DNA of 64,000 nucleotides from Rhizobium halophilum. GTDB taxonomy: Bacteria; Pseudomonadota; Alphaproteobacteria; Rhizobiales; Rhizobiaceae. How positions within the stretch are numbered: position 1 is the first letter of the stretch; each line of letters opens with the position of its first letter. The position numbers and the translations under genes are program-made. This document shows, piece after piece, positions 27,174 to 36,154 of this stretch. The stretch covers positions 186,001 through 250,000 of the forward strand of contig NZ_JAKJHS010000001.1 in the NCBI RefSeq assembly GCF_021648825.1, given 5' to 3'. The notes beneath the pieces are model-generated. The model made no database searches. It saw only the letters and a list, made by a program, of their open reading frames with translations, and had not been told where the DNA came from.

Positions 27174-27902
27174 GTGGTGAAGGTGGAAACGCGGGAGCGA
27201 CAGGATGCCTTGAGCCGCTCCATCGCCGCGGCAGGCTCTCAGGCAGAGGTTCTGGCAGCTGTTAAGCATGCCGCACGAGCCTTCGAGTTCGAATACGTCA
27301 CGTTGCTGGCGAAACCGATGGCCGAGGACGAGTTCCTGTCGCGGCTCCTCATCGACAGCACACTGCCTGCGGATTTTGTGCGTCAATACGACAGCAGCCG
27401 ATTTCTTGCGCAATGTCCGATCCTGCCGACGCTATTTGGGACCATGCTGCCCCGCAGTTGGACGCTTGAGGACCTTGAGGACGAAGGTGAAGTACCTGCG
27501 CCCATACGGCAGTTGATGCGCCGCTTCAACGTCACCACGACAGTCGCCATGCCGCTCCATTCCCTCGAAGGCGAGCGCTTCCTGCTGCGCTTCGACGGCA
27601 ACCGCAGCCCAGTCAGCCGGTGTGAGCTCAACGAGCTCGCCATGGTCTCGCTGCACGCATTCGATGTTTTCGAGAAGCTCCGTCGGGCGGAGCGATCGTC
27701 GCTGCCCAGTCCTTTGTCGACAAGGGAACTCGAAGTGCTGCGTTGGACGGCTCAGGGGAAGACGTCAGTCGAGATCGGACGGATACTTTCGCTGTCCGAT
27801 CACACCATCAATACCCACATGACGAACGCCATCAAGAAGCTCGACTGCGTCAACCGTCCGCAACTGGTCGCCAAGGCGCTCCGGCTCGGTCTGATAAACT
27901 GA
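27174..27902 (+). CDS. LuxR-family solo regulator with altered ligand pocket
   Basis: 242 residues: an autoinducer-binding-like N-terminal domain and a GerE helix-turn-helix (LSTRELEVLRWTAQGKTSVE, then IGRILSLSDHTINTHMTNA). Gapless alignment to the TraR pocket gives F68 for W57, Y72 for Y61, C81 for D70, P82 for P71 and W96 for W85; the Asp that contacts the acyl-homoserine lactone amide is thus Cys. No luxI gene is present. It probably reads a different signal or none. The start GTG at 27174 (or 27177) has no clear ribosome binding site. Confidence 0.85.
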   Translation: MVKVETRERQDALSRSIAAAGSQAEVLAAVKHAARAFEFEYVTLLAKPMAEDEFLSRLLIDSTLPADFVRQYDSSRFLAQCPILPTLFGTMLPRSWTLEDLEDEGEVPAPIRQLMRRFNVTTTVAMPLHSLEGERFLLRFDGNRSPVSRCELNELAMVSLHAFDVFEKLRRAERSSLPSPLSTRELEVLRWTAQGKTSVEIGRILSLSDHTINTHMTNAIKKLDCVNRPQLVAKALRLGLIN

Positions 27903-28055
27903 TCTGCCTTGCTCTGAACACCACCTTCATCGTGATGAGGCCGGCGCGAACGGCGGCGGCGCGTGCTGTACCCTTTGGTTCTAGCGAACCGCCCACCTTG
28001 GGAGAAGGACCGCGCTGGCCGCAGCAAAGACTAACTGTCCTGAGACACACCAAGC

Positions 28056-28964
28056 TTACGGCGAGACCGTCTCTTGCATCCCCTCAACCGGCCCCAGCAA
28101 CGCCCTTGCCTGCGCGCCTTCTCCAAAAAAGTCGTCGAAGCGGGCGTCGATGCGCCCTCTGCGCTGCTGGAGCCCCACACTCGATAGCATGCCCGTTTCA
28201 TTCAGGCTGATCAGTTGCGCCAGTTGTGGGAGTTCAGCCTTCGTCAGTCCCTCCGATTGTGCCGATTCTGGTCGGTCTTCCGCCACGACGGAGGCCAACA
28301 CGATCGCACGTTGCGTGTCGATCGACAGCTTGTTGAGCAGCGCGTTCATCTCGATCACCTGTCGATTAAGATGCGTCGTCAGGTTTTGAATGACCGTCAG
28401 GCAGAGCTCCACCCTCGCCGATGCCGTGCTTTCCTCTCGTCGCTCCGGATCGCTCGACCGACCCATGGCATCGGCCAGGACCGCCCGGTGCCCGGTCATA
28501 TCCAGGAGATCCGACTCCACCTTGTTTCGCAGCTTCAGCACCCGCTCCCGGCGCGGCACAAGCAAGGTGTGCAGGTTGTTGGAGAGCAAGAGCGCCTGAT
28601 CGAGCGATATCACCTCGGATCGCGTATTGCCCGCCCAACGCATGGCAACCAACGTCCGCCAAGCGAGGCCCAGGCGTTCGGACCTCGTCGGCTTCGGCTT
28701 ATCCTCCAGCGGCGCCATTGCCCGGTCGACGCGCTTGCCCACCGCGCTGACCAAATCCGCCAGCGGTTGCCGGGCTGTTGCCCACGCCTTCGAGATCGTC
28801 GCGGCGAGATCCTCGCCCGTTGTGTCCAGCCAAGCCTCCGGAATGGTTTTGGCGCGCGCAGCCTTTGCGACATCCTGCGCAGTAGCTTCCATCTGCCGGT
28901 CGAGCCCCTCCAGTTCTTCCGTCAGCGCCGCCAACTCGTCCTCGACCCGTCGTCTCCATCCCAT
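28056..28964 (-). CDS. Hypothetical helical protein
   Basis: 302 residues, almost wholly alpha-helical and charged, with no signal peptide, membrane span or known catalytic motif. The N-terminal 35 residues (RRVEDELAALTEELEGLDRQ) form a likely coiled coil; the middle carries ALLLSNNLHTLLVPRRERVL. I cannot assign a family. ATG 28964 (or two codons upstream) gives the whole frame. It converges with the LuxR gene and lies downstream of the pseudoazurin terminator, so it needs its own promoter. Confidence 0.6.
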   Translation of the reverse strand: MGWRRRVEDELAALTEELEGLDRQMEATAQDVAKAARAKTIPEAWLDTTGEDLAATISKAWATARQPLADLVSAVGKRVDRAMAPLEDKPKPTRSERLGLAWRTLVAMRWAGNTRSEVISLDQALLLSNNLHTLLVPRRERVLKLRNKVESDLLDMTGHRAVLADAMGRSSDPERREESTASARVELCLTVIQNLTTHLNRQVIEMNALLNKLSIDTQRAIVLASVVAEDRPESAQSEGLTKAELPQLAQLISLNETGMLSSVGLQQRRGRIDARFDDFFGEGAQARALLGPVEGMQETVSP

Positions 28965-28998
28965 TGCCATCTCGCATCGTGTTTGCTCTCGGCAACAT

Positions 28999-29033
28999 AA
29001 GGCCGCCGCGGAATTTTACCACGGCGGCCTGCA
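28999..29033 (-). terminator. Terminator-like hairpin after pseudoazurin
   Basis: On the minus strand AGGCCGCCGTGG and CCGCGGCGGCCT form a 12-base-pair stem with one G-U pair, followed by TTATGTTG. The wobble pair exists only on the minus strand, where the pseudoazurin transcript runs. Confidence 0.6.
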
Positions 29034-29055
29034 GAATGCGAAGAATGAGAGACGG

Positions 29056-29508
29056 CTAGAGGCCGAGTTCGGCGGCCGCAGCGTCGATCCGCTCGCGTGC
29101 CTTCTTCGGAAGCTTGCCCGTCTTGACCGCCTCCAGATTGGCGGGCTCGCCCTCGCCGACGACAATCAGAGCAACCATGCCCATACCAAGGTGGGGTGTG
29201 CACTTGACCACATAGGCCCCTTCCTTGTCGACCGTGATGGCGATCTCCTGGTTCATCTTGCCCTTGAACTCTTCGGCACCCTCAGGGATCATCCCCTTGA
29301 CCGAGGCAGCATCATGCCCCTTGTCCGTCGGGATGAACTTGATGGTGTCGCCGGGCGCAGCCTTGATGGCGGCCGGTTCGAATACCATTGCCTGACCGTC
29401 GCTGCCCTTGTTGAGCATCTTCACCTCGATCTCGGCAGCCAATGCCGGGAAAGCGAAAGCGGCGAGGCTGGTGGCCAGAACGAAAGCGGTCTTTGCAGTC
29501 TTGAGCAT
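29056..29508 (-). CDS. Pseudoazurin (periplasmic blue copper protein)
   Basis: 150 residues with a Sec signal peptide ending FPALAAE. Type 1 copper ligands are all present: His40 of the mature chain (KGHDAAS), Cys and His in [12 protein letters not shown], and the axial Met. It carries electrons in the periplasm, classically to copper nitrite reductase NirK or to a cbb3-type oxidase; no denitrification gene is in the window, so the partner is unknown. AGGAG lies eight bases before the ATG. Confidence 0.95.
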   Translation of the reverse strand: MLKTAKTAFVLATSLAAFAFPALAAEIEVKMLNKGSDGQAMVFEPAAIKAAPGDTIKFIPTDKGHDAASVKGMIPEGAEEFKGKMNQEIAITVDKEGAYVVKCTPHLGMGMVALIVVGEGEPANLEAVKTGKLPKKARERIDAAAAELGL

Positions 29509-29587
29509 TTTCAATCTCCTGATGTGCGCCTTGGGAGGCGTCGACGAGATTGATAGGCGCTTCGGCACCGCCGCTCTTTGACGAAGA

Positions 29588-30178
29588 TCAAGTAACTTCG
29601 ACGCAGTTGATCCTGTCCTCCCAGTGCCGCCGGCAGAAAGGAACATATTTCTCGTTGCCGCCGACATCGACTTGCGCCCCCTCGCGCACGATCTTGCCCT
29701 CCTCGTCCAGGCGCGCCACCATGGTGGCCTTCCGGCCGCAGAAACAGATCGTCCGCACCTCGCGAAGCTCATCGGCGATCGCAAGCAGCTCCCGCGATCC
29801 TGGAAAAAGCTTGCCCTGGAAGTCTGTGCGCAAGCCGTATGTCATGACGGGAATACCGCAACGGTCGGCCAATCTGGCAAGTTGCCAGACCTGTTCGGGT
29901 GCCAGGAACTGGGCCTCGTCGACAAACACACAGGCCACCGGATGTTTGCCATGCAGTTCGGCAATGAGTGCAAAGAGGTCATCGCCGTCGCTGAAGGGAA
30001 TCGCATCTGCGTGAAGCCCGATCCGGGATGCGACGCGCCCCGCCCCGGCCCGCCTGTCGAGTGCCGCGGTCAGGATCACGGTGTGCATTCCCCGTTCCCG
30101 ATAGTTGTAGGACGCCTGCAGCAGAAGCGTGGACTTGCCGGCGTTCATGGAGGCATAATTGAAGTAGAGCTTGGCCAT
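29588..30178 (-). CDS. tdk: Thymidine kinase
   Basis: 196 residues, type II thymidine kinase. P-loop [16 protein letters not shown], catalytic Glu in [10 protein letters not shown], the lasso/thymidine-binding region [13 protein letters not shown] and the zinc Cys pairs (CFC and PFCRRHW) are complete. It salvages thymidine to dTMP. ATG 30178 opens the conserved [10 protein letters not shown]; the longer frame upstream overlaps the divergent choX promoter region and is not coding. Confidence 0.96.
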   Translation of the reverse strand: MAKLYFNYASMNAGKSTLLLQASYNYRERGMHTVILTAALDRRAGAGRVASRIGLHADAIPFSDGDDLFALIAELHGKHPVACVFVDEAQFLAPEQVWQLARLADRCGIPVMTYGLRTDFQGKLFPGSRELLAIADELREVRTICFCGRKATMVARLDEEGKIVREGAQVDVGGNEKYVPFCRRHWEDRINCVEVT

Positions 30179-30368
30179 GTGCGTCTTCTGGTGCGCACAC
30201 GGCCTGAGGAAAAGTCCACAGGAACCTGAAACCACAGAAAAACGCCGCAAACCGGTGCATCGGGAGCCGCCCGTTGCAAAGCCGACACGATCTGACGCCT
30301 TGGAGCAAGCTTGCCTCATCTTCACATATATTGTTAATGACCGCGAAATTCATAAACAGGGAGCACTG

Positions 30369-31325
30369 ATGATGCCGACGACGAGACCCTTGAAGATCCT
30401 GCTGGCTGGAGCGATTTCACTTGTCGCGTTCGCGGAGCTTGCTGTGGCGGCAGAACCCGAATCATGCGCCACGGTTCGCCTCTCCGACGTCGGTTGGACA
30501 GACATCACCGCCACCACGGCGACCGCCTCGGTTATCCTGAAGGCGCTCGGGTATGAAACCGACGTCAAGGTGCTTTCGGTCCCGGTGACCTACAGCTCGC
30601 TCAAGAACAAGGACATCGACGTTTTCCTCGGCAACTGGATGCCGACCATGGAAGGTGACATCGCGCCCTACCGCCAGGACAAGTCGGTGGAATCCTACGG
30701 CCCGAACCTAACGGGGGCCAAATATACCCTGGCGACCAACGCCAAGGGCGCCGAACTCGGCATCAAGGACTTCAGCGACATTGCCGAACACAGCGAGGAG
30801 CTTGACGGCAAGATCTATGGCATCGAGCCCGGCAACGACGGCAACCGTCTCATCCTCGACATGGTCGCCAACGACACCTTTGGCCTGAAGGATTTCGAGG
30901 TGGTAGAATCGTCCGAGCAGGGAATGCTTGCACAGGTCGCCCGTGCCGATCGCGCCGGCGAGCCCATTGTCTTCCTCGGCTGGGAGCCCCACCCGATGAA
31001 CGCAAGCTTCGACCTCACCTATCTCTCTGGCGGTGACGACGTCTTCGGCCCGAACTACGGCGGCGCAGAAGTCTTCACCAATGTGCGCGCCGGCTATATC
31101 GAGGAATGCCCGAATGTTGGAACCTTCGTAAAGAACCTGAGATTCACACTGCCGATGGAAAACGAAATCATGGGCAGTATCCTGAACGACGGCAAGGAAG
31201 CCGAAGCAGCCGCCACCGAATGGCTGAAGAGCAATCCGGGTGCGATTGAGCCATGGCTTAAGGGCGTCACCACGAAAGACGGCGGCGACGCAATGGCTGC
31301 CGTAACGTCAGAACTCGGCCTCTGA
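30369..31325 (+). CDS. choX: Choline ABC transporter, periplasmic binding protein
   Basis: 318 residues, Sec signal peptide ending ELAVAAE. Counting from this start, the choline cage residues known from Sinorhizobium ChoX are all at the same numbers: Trp43, Asp45 (VGWTD), Trp90 (GNWMP), Tyr119 (AKYTL) and Trp205 (LGWEP). This is strong support for choline and acetylcholine as ligands and for the ATG at 30369 (CAGGGAG upstream) as the start. It heads an operon with choW, choV and a heme-utilisation-like gene, and is divergent from tdk. Confidence 0.97.
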   Translation: MMPTTRPLKILLAGAISLVAFAELAVAAEPESCATVRLSDVGWTDITATTATASVILKALGYETDVKVLSVPVTYSSLKNKDIDVFLGNWMPTMEGDIAPYRQDKSVESYGPNLTGAKYTLATNAKGAELGIKDFSDIAEHSEELDGKIYGIEPGNDGNRLILDMVANDTFGLKDFEVVESSEQGMLAQVARADRAGEPIVFLGWEPHPMNASFDLTYLSGGDDVFGPNYGGAEVFTNVRAGYIEECPNVGTFVKNLRFTLPMENEIMGSILNDGKEAEAAATEWLKSNPGAIEPWLKGVTTKDGGDAMAAVTSELGL

Positions 31326-31394
31326 GGCGTTTCCACCCGCGACCGGAGCAGATAGCTCCGGTCTTATCTTCACCAGTGAACGGGAAGTGCCGAC

Positions 31395-32237
31395 GTGGAA
31401 CTGCTGACCGACTTCAAGATCCCAATCGGGCCCTGGGCCAAGTCGTTTGTAGACTGGCTGACTGCCAACGGAGCCTGGTTCTTCGACTGGCTCTCCGACG
31501 TCCTGTCCCGGGTCATCGACGGCCTGCTTTTCATTCTCCAGACCCCGCACCCCATCCTGATCGTCATTGCTATAACGGCACTCTCCTGGTGGTTTCGCAG
31601 GTCGATCGGGGTTGCGATATTCACGGCACTTGGTTTGCTTCTCATCATCAACCAGGGCTATTGGGAGGAAACGACGGAGACGCTATCGCTGGTCCTCGCA
31701 GCCACGGCCGTCAGCATGCTCGTAGGAGTGCCGCTGGGGATTGCGGCCGCCCGTCGGGCATGGCTCTACGAGATCATGCGCCCGGTGCTTGACCTGATGC
31801 AGACGATCCCAACCTTTGTTTATCTGATCCCGGCGCTGATCCTCTTCGGGCTCGGCATGGTCCCCGGCCTGATTGCCACCGTCATCTTCGCCATCCCGTC
31901 CCCGATCCGCCTGACGCGACTAGGTATTGTGTCCACGCCGGAAGCCTTGACCGAGGCAGCGGTTGCCTTCGGCGCCACCCCGGCACAGGTGCTTCGCAAG
32001 GTCGAGCTCCCCTATGCCATGCCGCAGATCATGGCCGGTCTGACCCAGACCATCATGCTGTCGCTGTCGATGGTGGTGATCGCCGCGCTGGTCGGCGCCA
32101 ACGGGCTTGGTGTCCCTGTTGTCCGCGCCCTCAACACGGTCAACATCGCCCGCGGTTTTGAAGCCGGCCTTTGTATCGTGGTTCTGGCCATCATTCTTGA
32201 CCGGATGTTCCGCCCCGCTTCAGGAGACGCCACATGA
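31395..32237 (+). CDS. choW: Choline ABC transporter, permease
   Basis: 280 residues with about seven hydrophobic segments and the permease signature EAAVAFGATPAQVLRKVELP, the contact loop for the ATPase (EAA motif). The architecture is that of ProW-like glycine betaine/choline permeases. GTG start at 31395 with CGGGAAG upstream. It overlaps choV by four bases (ATGA), indicating translational coupling. Confidence 0.94.
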   Translation: MELLTDFKIPIGPWAKSFVDWLTANGAWFFDWLSDVLSRVIDGLLFILQTPHPILIVIAITALSWWFRRSIGVAIFTALGLLLIINQGYWEETTETLSLVLAATAVSMLVGVPLGIAAARRAWLYEIMRPVLDLMQTIPTFVYLIPALILFGLGMVPGLIATVIFAIPSPIRLTRLGIVSTPEALTEAAVAFGATPAQVLRKVELPYAMPQIMAGLTQTIMLSLSMVVIAALVGANGLGVPVVRALNTVNIARGFEAGLCIVVLAIILDRMFRPASGDAT

Positions 32238-33292
32238 CGGATGCAGTCGTCTTCAAGAACGTCGACATCGTCTTTGGCGAAAAACCGGCCCACGTTCTAA
32301 CACTCATCGATGAAGGCAAGAGCAGGGAGGAAATCAGCAATGATACCGGCATCGTGGTAGGCGTCGCCGACGCCTCGCTGACGGTGAGAGAGGGCGAAAT
32401 TCTCGTCCTCATGGGGCTATCCGGTTCGGGCAAATCAACACTGTTGCGTGCCGTCAACGGTCTCGCGCCTGTGGCGCGCGGGGACGTCCAGGTGATGACG
32501 CCGGAAGGAGCCATTGACCCCTACAAGACAAGCCCGAAGATACTTCGCCAGTTGCGGACGAACACGGTGTCCATGGTTTTCCAGCAGTTCGGCCTGCTAC
32601 CTTGGCGTACGGTTGAGGAAAACGTCGGCTTCGGGCTGGAACTGGCTGGCGTTCGCGAAAGCGAACGCAAACGGCGGGTCGGGGAACAACTCGAACTTGT
32701 CAGCCTGGATCAATGGGCCGACCGCAAGGTCGGTGAACTCTCCGGCGGAATGCAGCAACGCGTCGGCCTTGCCCGCGCCTTTGCAACCGGCGCGCCAATC
32801 CTGCTGATGGACGAGCCCTTTTCGGCTCTCGACCCGCTCATTCGAACCCGTCTGCAGGACGAACTGCTGGAATTTCAGCGACGACTGAAGAAAACCATCC
32901 TTTTCGTGAGCCATGATCTGGATGAAGCATTCCGTATCGGTAATCGCATCGCGATCATGGATGGCGGGCGCATCATCCAATGTGGGACGCCCCAGGAAAT
33001 TGTGCGAGACCCGGCCAATCAGTACGTCGCAGACTTCGTCCAGAACATGAATCCGATCGCAATGCTGTCGGCCGGTGATGTCATGCGGCGCGGCGTCGCC
33101 GACGGCGGATCGTCTGTCGGTGTCGCGGCCACCGCAACGGCCAGCACTCCCCTCGTCGACATTCTGGACGCCCTCTCGCGCCAGCCCGGAACGATCGGCG
33201 TCATCGACAACGGCGTCGTGATCGGCACGATCTCCGCCGACGACATCATTTCGGGGCTGACGCGACATCGACGTCAGACGGACGAAGCGTGA
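32234..33292 (+). CDS. choV: Choline ABC transporter, ATPase
   Basis: 352 residues. Walker A LMGLSGSGKSTLLRA, signature VGELSGGMQQRVGLARAFA, Walker B ILLMDEPFSALDP and the switch His in LFVSHDLDEAF are intact. A C-terminal extension of about 80 residues resembles the CBS-type regulatory tail of ProV-like ATPases, but contains mainly one repeat (DALSRQPGTIGVIDNGVVIG). It starts within the choW stop (ATGA) and ends in a GTGA overlap with the next gene. Confidence 0.94.
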   Translation: MTDAVVFKNVDIVFGEKPAHVLTLIDEGKSREEISNDTGIVVGVADASLTVREGEILVLMGLSGSGKSTLLRAVNGLAPVARGDVQVMTPEGAIDPYKTSPKILRQLRTNTVSMVFQQFGLLPWRTVEENVGFGLELAGVRESERKRRVGEQLELVSLDQWADRKVGELSGGMQQRVGLARAFATGAPILLMDEPFSALDPLIRTRLQDELLEFQRRLKKTILFVSHDLDEAFRIGNRIAIMDGGRIIQCGTPQEIVRDPANQYVADFVQNMNPIAMLSAGDVMRRGVADGGSSVGVAATATASTPLVDILDALSRQPGTIGVIDNGVVIGTISADDIISGLTRHRRQTDEA

Positions 33293-34062
33293 CCTCGCTC
33301 TCCCAGGACAGGCCGCAAGTGCTGCGGGAGACGGACGAGGAAGCACGCCGTCTGTCCCGCAGCCTCATCCACTGCGCCCGGCATATGAGCCTGGCGGTGA
33401 TGGATCCCGAAACGGGATTTCCGGCGGTCAGCCGTGCACTGACTGCGCCCGATCTCGACGGCGTTCCCGTCGTTCTCGTTTCCGCGCTGTCCGGCCACAC
33501 CAAGGGCTTGGTAGCCGACCCTCGGTGTTCGCTGCTGGCGGGTGAACCCGGAAAGGGCGATCCCCTTGCCCATTCGCGCATCACGCTGCAATGTGTCGCC
33601 GCCCCCGTGGAGAAGCCGAGCGGGACGCAGGAGTGGCTCCGCGAGCGCTTCCTGGACTATCATCCAAAAGCTGCCCTCTACGTTGATTTCCCCGACTTCC
33701 GCTTTTTCCGGCTCACGCCTCGGACGGCCTCACTCAATGGTGGTTTCGGGCGGGCCTATCTGCTGTCGCCGGAGGACATCACCTTGCAGGAGGTGCCCGC
33801 AGTTGCCGAATGGCAAGCGCTCCAGCGGAAACTTCGCGACCTGCCGCAGGTTGCACGCGCGCTTGCTGACCATCTGTTTTCAGAAAAAGACCGAAACTGG
33901 CGCTTCAGCGGGGTCGATCCCCTTGGTTTCGATCTGACCTGCGGCGATCTTCAGGTCAGACACGAGTTCCAGCGCTCCGTTCCGACCGCCGCCGACGCCT
34001 TTTACTATATTTCGTCTTTCTCGGGCAGGAACGCACAAGGCATACCGTCACCTGAAAATTAG
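33289..34062 (+). CDS. HugZ/HutZ-like heme utilisation protein (PPOX fold plus DUF2470)
   Basis: 257 residues. The first 150 form a split-barrel PPOX/FMN-binding-like domain (SLAVMDPETGFPAVSRALTA, VVLVSALSGHTKGLVADPR), the last 80 a DUF2470 domain (GVDPLGFDLTCGDLQVRHEF). This is the architecture of HugZ/HutZ proteins linked to heme iron use. It starts in a GTGA overlap with choV, so it belongs to the choline operon transcript, an unexpected partner. Whether heme or a flavin is bound cannot be seen. Confidence 0.85.
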   Translation: MTSLSQDRPQVLRETDEEARRLSRSLIHCARHMSLAVMDPETGFPAVSRALTAPDLDGVPVVLVSALSGHTKGLVADPRCSLLAGEPGKGDPLAHSRITLQCVAAPVEKPSGTQEWLRERFLDYHPKAALYVDFPDFRFFRLTPRTASLNGGFGRAYLLSPEDITLQEVPAVAEWQALQRKLRDLPQVARALADHLFSEKDRNWRFSGVDPLGFDLTCGDLQVRHEFQRSVPTAADAFYYISSFSGRNAQGIPSPEN

Positions 34063-34080
34063 GGATATACAACTATATCC
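34063..34080 (+). promoter_or_regulatory. Perfect dyad upstream of the ArsR-type gene
   Basis: GGATATA (34063-34069), CAAC, TATATCC (34074-34080). It begins right after the stop of the HugZ-like gene and lies 74 bases before the regulator's ATG, a place suited to autoregulation. Confidence 0.5.
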
Positions 34081-34153
34081 GATACTTGCTAATCTTTCGC
34101 TTTCACAATTGGGCATTATGAAGCCTCCGCGCTTCAAGGGGATATCTATAGAC

Positions 34154-34474
34154 ATGGAAACGATGCCACTTTCCGAGCATTCGTTGGCCGCCGCCGGATT
34201 GCTTTCTGCGATGGCAAATCCGAAGCGCCTTCTTATTCTGTGCTGCCTCGTCGAGAACGAGATGGCGGTTGGCGTGCTGGCCGGGCAAGTGGGCCTTAGC
34301 CAGTCGGCCTTGTCACAACATCTGTCAAAGCTACGCGCTCAGAAGCTGGTGAAGACACGACGCGACGCGCAGACGATCTATTATTCCTGCGCCTCGCCGG
34401 CGGTTCTGAAGGTATTGGGCTCGCTGGAAGAGATCTACTGCAAGCCGCTACGTGCAAGCGTTGCAGCCGCTTGA
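34154..34474 (+). CDS. ArsR-family regulator, NolR-like
   Basis: 106 residues (118 if the ATG at 34118 is used). The winged helix reads LLSAMANPKRLLILCCLVEN, VGLSQSALSQHLSKLRAQ and VKTRRDAQTIYYSCAS. The stretch SAMANPKRLLIL...QSALSQHLSKLRAQ...TRRDAQTIYYS is close to what I remember of NolR, the rhizobial repressor of nod genes and global regulator; metal-binding Cys motifs of classic ArsR are not present, though a CC pair and a later Cys exist. An AAGGGG site lies 12 bases before 34154. Confidence 0.85.
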   Translation: METMPLSEHSLAAAGLLSAMANPKRLLILCCLVENEMAVGVLAGQVGLSQSALSQHLSKLRAQKLVKTRRDAQTIYYSCASPAVLKVLGSLEEIYCKPLRASVAAA

Positions 34475-34623
34475 TGTTAGCGCTCACATTGCGACGTGAT
34501 CTTTCTTTGGCGCGCCTGCAATCGCGAATGGCAGAATCTGTTGACGGCAGTTGACGGGCCTGACGCCCCTGATAATTTGACCATTCAGTCAAAAGCCGGC
34601 TTCTGCCGGACGGGGAGCATGTC

Positions 34624-35952
34624 ATGTCCAACCGCCTAAACACCACGCCGAACGATCTTCGCGCGTTCTGGATGCCGTTCACGGCAAACCGCCAGTTCAA
34701 GAAGGAGCCGCGCCTCTTCGTCGGTGCGAAGGATATGCACTATACGACGCATGACGGGCGCCAGGTTCTCGATGCGACGGCCGGCCTCTGGTGCGTCAAT
34801 GCCGGCCACTGCCGACCGAAGATCACCGAGGCGATCCGCGAACAGGCCGGCGAACTGGATTATGCTCCCGCTTTCCAGCTCGGCCACCCCAAGGCCTTCG
34901 AGCTCGCCAACCGCCTGGTCGACATAGCGCCGGACGGCCTGAACCACGTCCTCTACACCAATTCCGGATCGGAGTCGGTCGACACCGCCCTCAAGGTCGC
35001 CCTCGCCTATCATCGCGTGAAGGGCAACGGTTCGCGCTTCCGCCTGATCGGCCGCGAGCGCGGCTATCACGGCGTCAACTTCGGCGGCATCTCCGTCGGC
35101 GGCATCGTCGCCAACCGCAAGATGTTCGGCACACTGCTCACCGGCGTCGACCATATGCCGCACACCCACCAGCCGGGCAAGAATGCCTTCACCCGCGGCG
35201 AGCCCGAGCACGGTGGCGACCTCGCCTCCGAACTGGAGCGCATCGTCACCCTGCATGACGCCTCGACCATTGCCGCCGTGATCGTCGAGCCGGTTGCCGG
35301 ATCGACCGGCGTGTTGATCCCGCCGAAGGGCTACCTTCAGAAGCTCCGCGACATCTGCACGAAGCACGGCATCCTGTTGATCTTCGACGAGGTCATCACC
35401 GGCTTCGGCCGCATGGGAACGCCCTTTGCCGCGCAATACTACGGCGTCACGCCCGATATCATGACGACGGCCAAGGGCCTCACCAACGGGGTCATCCCGA
35501 TGGGTGCCGTTCTCGTCAGCTCCGAGATCCACGACGCCTTCATGAGCGGCCCGGAGCACATGATCGAGTTCTTCCACGGCTACACCTATTCGGGCAATCC
35601 GATTGCCGCCGCCGCCGGCCTCGCAACGCTGGAAACCTACAAGGAGGAAGGCCTCTTCGACCGCGCCCGCGACATGGCGCCCTACTGGGAGGACGGCCTG
35701 CATTCGCTGAAGGACCTGCCGAACGTGATCGACATCCGCAACATCGGCATGATCGGCGCGATCGAACTCGATCCGATCGCCGGCGAGCCCACCAAGCGCG
35801 CCTTCTCCGCCTTCCTCAAGGCCTACGAGAACGGCCTCTTGATCCGCACCACCGGCGACATCATCGCTATGTCGCCGCCGCTGATCGCCGAGAAGCACCA
35901 CATCGACGAGATCTTCGGCAAGCTGCGCGGGATCCTGAAGTCAAACATTTGA
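34624..35952 (+). CDS. Omega-amino acid:pyruvate aminotransferase (class III)
   Basis: 442 residues, fold-type I PLP enzyme. The PLP lysine is in DIMTTAKGLTNGVIPMGAVL, the Asp contacting PLP in LIFDEVITGFGRMG, and GYHGVNFGGISVGG binds the phosphate. The N-terminus (LRAFWMPFTANRQFK) is diagnostic for beta-alanine:pyruvate transaminases. It is expected to move the amino group of beta-alanine or other omega-amino acids to pyruvate. A GGGGAG site precedes the ATG; an intrinsic terminator follows. Confidence 0.93.
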   Translation: MSNRLNTTPNDLRAFWMPFTANRQFKKEPRLFVGAKDMHYTTHDGRQVLDATAGLWCVNAGHCRPKITEAIREQAGELDYAPAFQLGHPKAFELANRLVDIAPDGLNHVLYTNSGSESVDTALKVALAYHRVKGNGSRFRLIGRERGYHGVNFGGISVGGIVANRKMFGTLLTGVDHMPHTHQPGKNAFTRGEPEHGGDLASELERIVTLHDASTIAAVIVEPVAGSTGVLIPPKGYLQKLRDICTKHGILLIFDEVITGFGRMGTPFAAQYYGVTPDIMTTAKGLTNGVIPMGAVLVSSEIHDAFMSGPEHMIEFFHGYTYSGNPIAAAAGLATLETYKEEGLFDRARDMAPYWEDGLHSLKDLPNVIDIRNIGMIGAIELDPIAGEPTKRAFSAFLKAYENGLLIRTTGDIIAMSPPLIAEKHHIDEIFGKLRGILKSNI

Positions 35953-36007
35953 CCCGTCTCTCCGGGCATCCACCGGTTCGGATGCCGGCGCAAGGTCTGC
36001 ACCAACG

Positions 36008-36030
36008 AGAGGCCCTCCGGGGCCTCTTTT
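36008..36030 (+). terminator. Intrinsic terminator after the aminotransferase
   Basis: AGAGGCCC (36008-36015) pairs with GGGCCTCT (36020-36027) around a TCCG loop, followed by TTTT. Confidence 0.85.
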
Positions 36031-36154
36031 GATTCTTGGCCCTCACCTGAGGCATCTCTTCGTCCCTGCCCGTAGCTTCGTCGAGACGGCCTTGCTCCCC
36101 GGCGGTTCTGGATTACTCTCAGGCGGCGCAAATCCTAATAAGAGGGGAATTCCA

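Noticed and set aside
27139..27180. 13-codon ORF overlapping the LuxR start as a possible leader peptide
   Set aside because: No ribosome binding site and no biased residue content; only the overlap speaks for it.
34636..35901. 421-codon open frame on the minus strand
   Set aside because: Antisense to the omega-aminotransferase, whose PLP motifs are intact; no domain in the antisense product.
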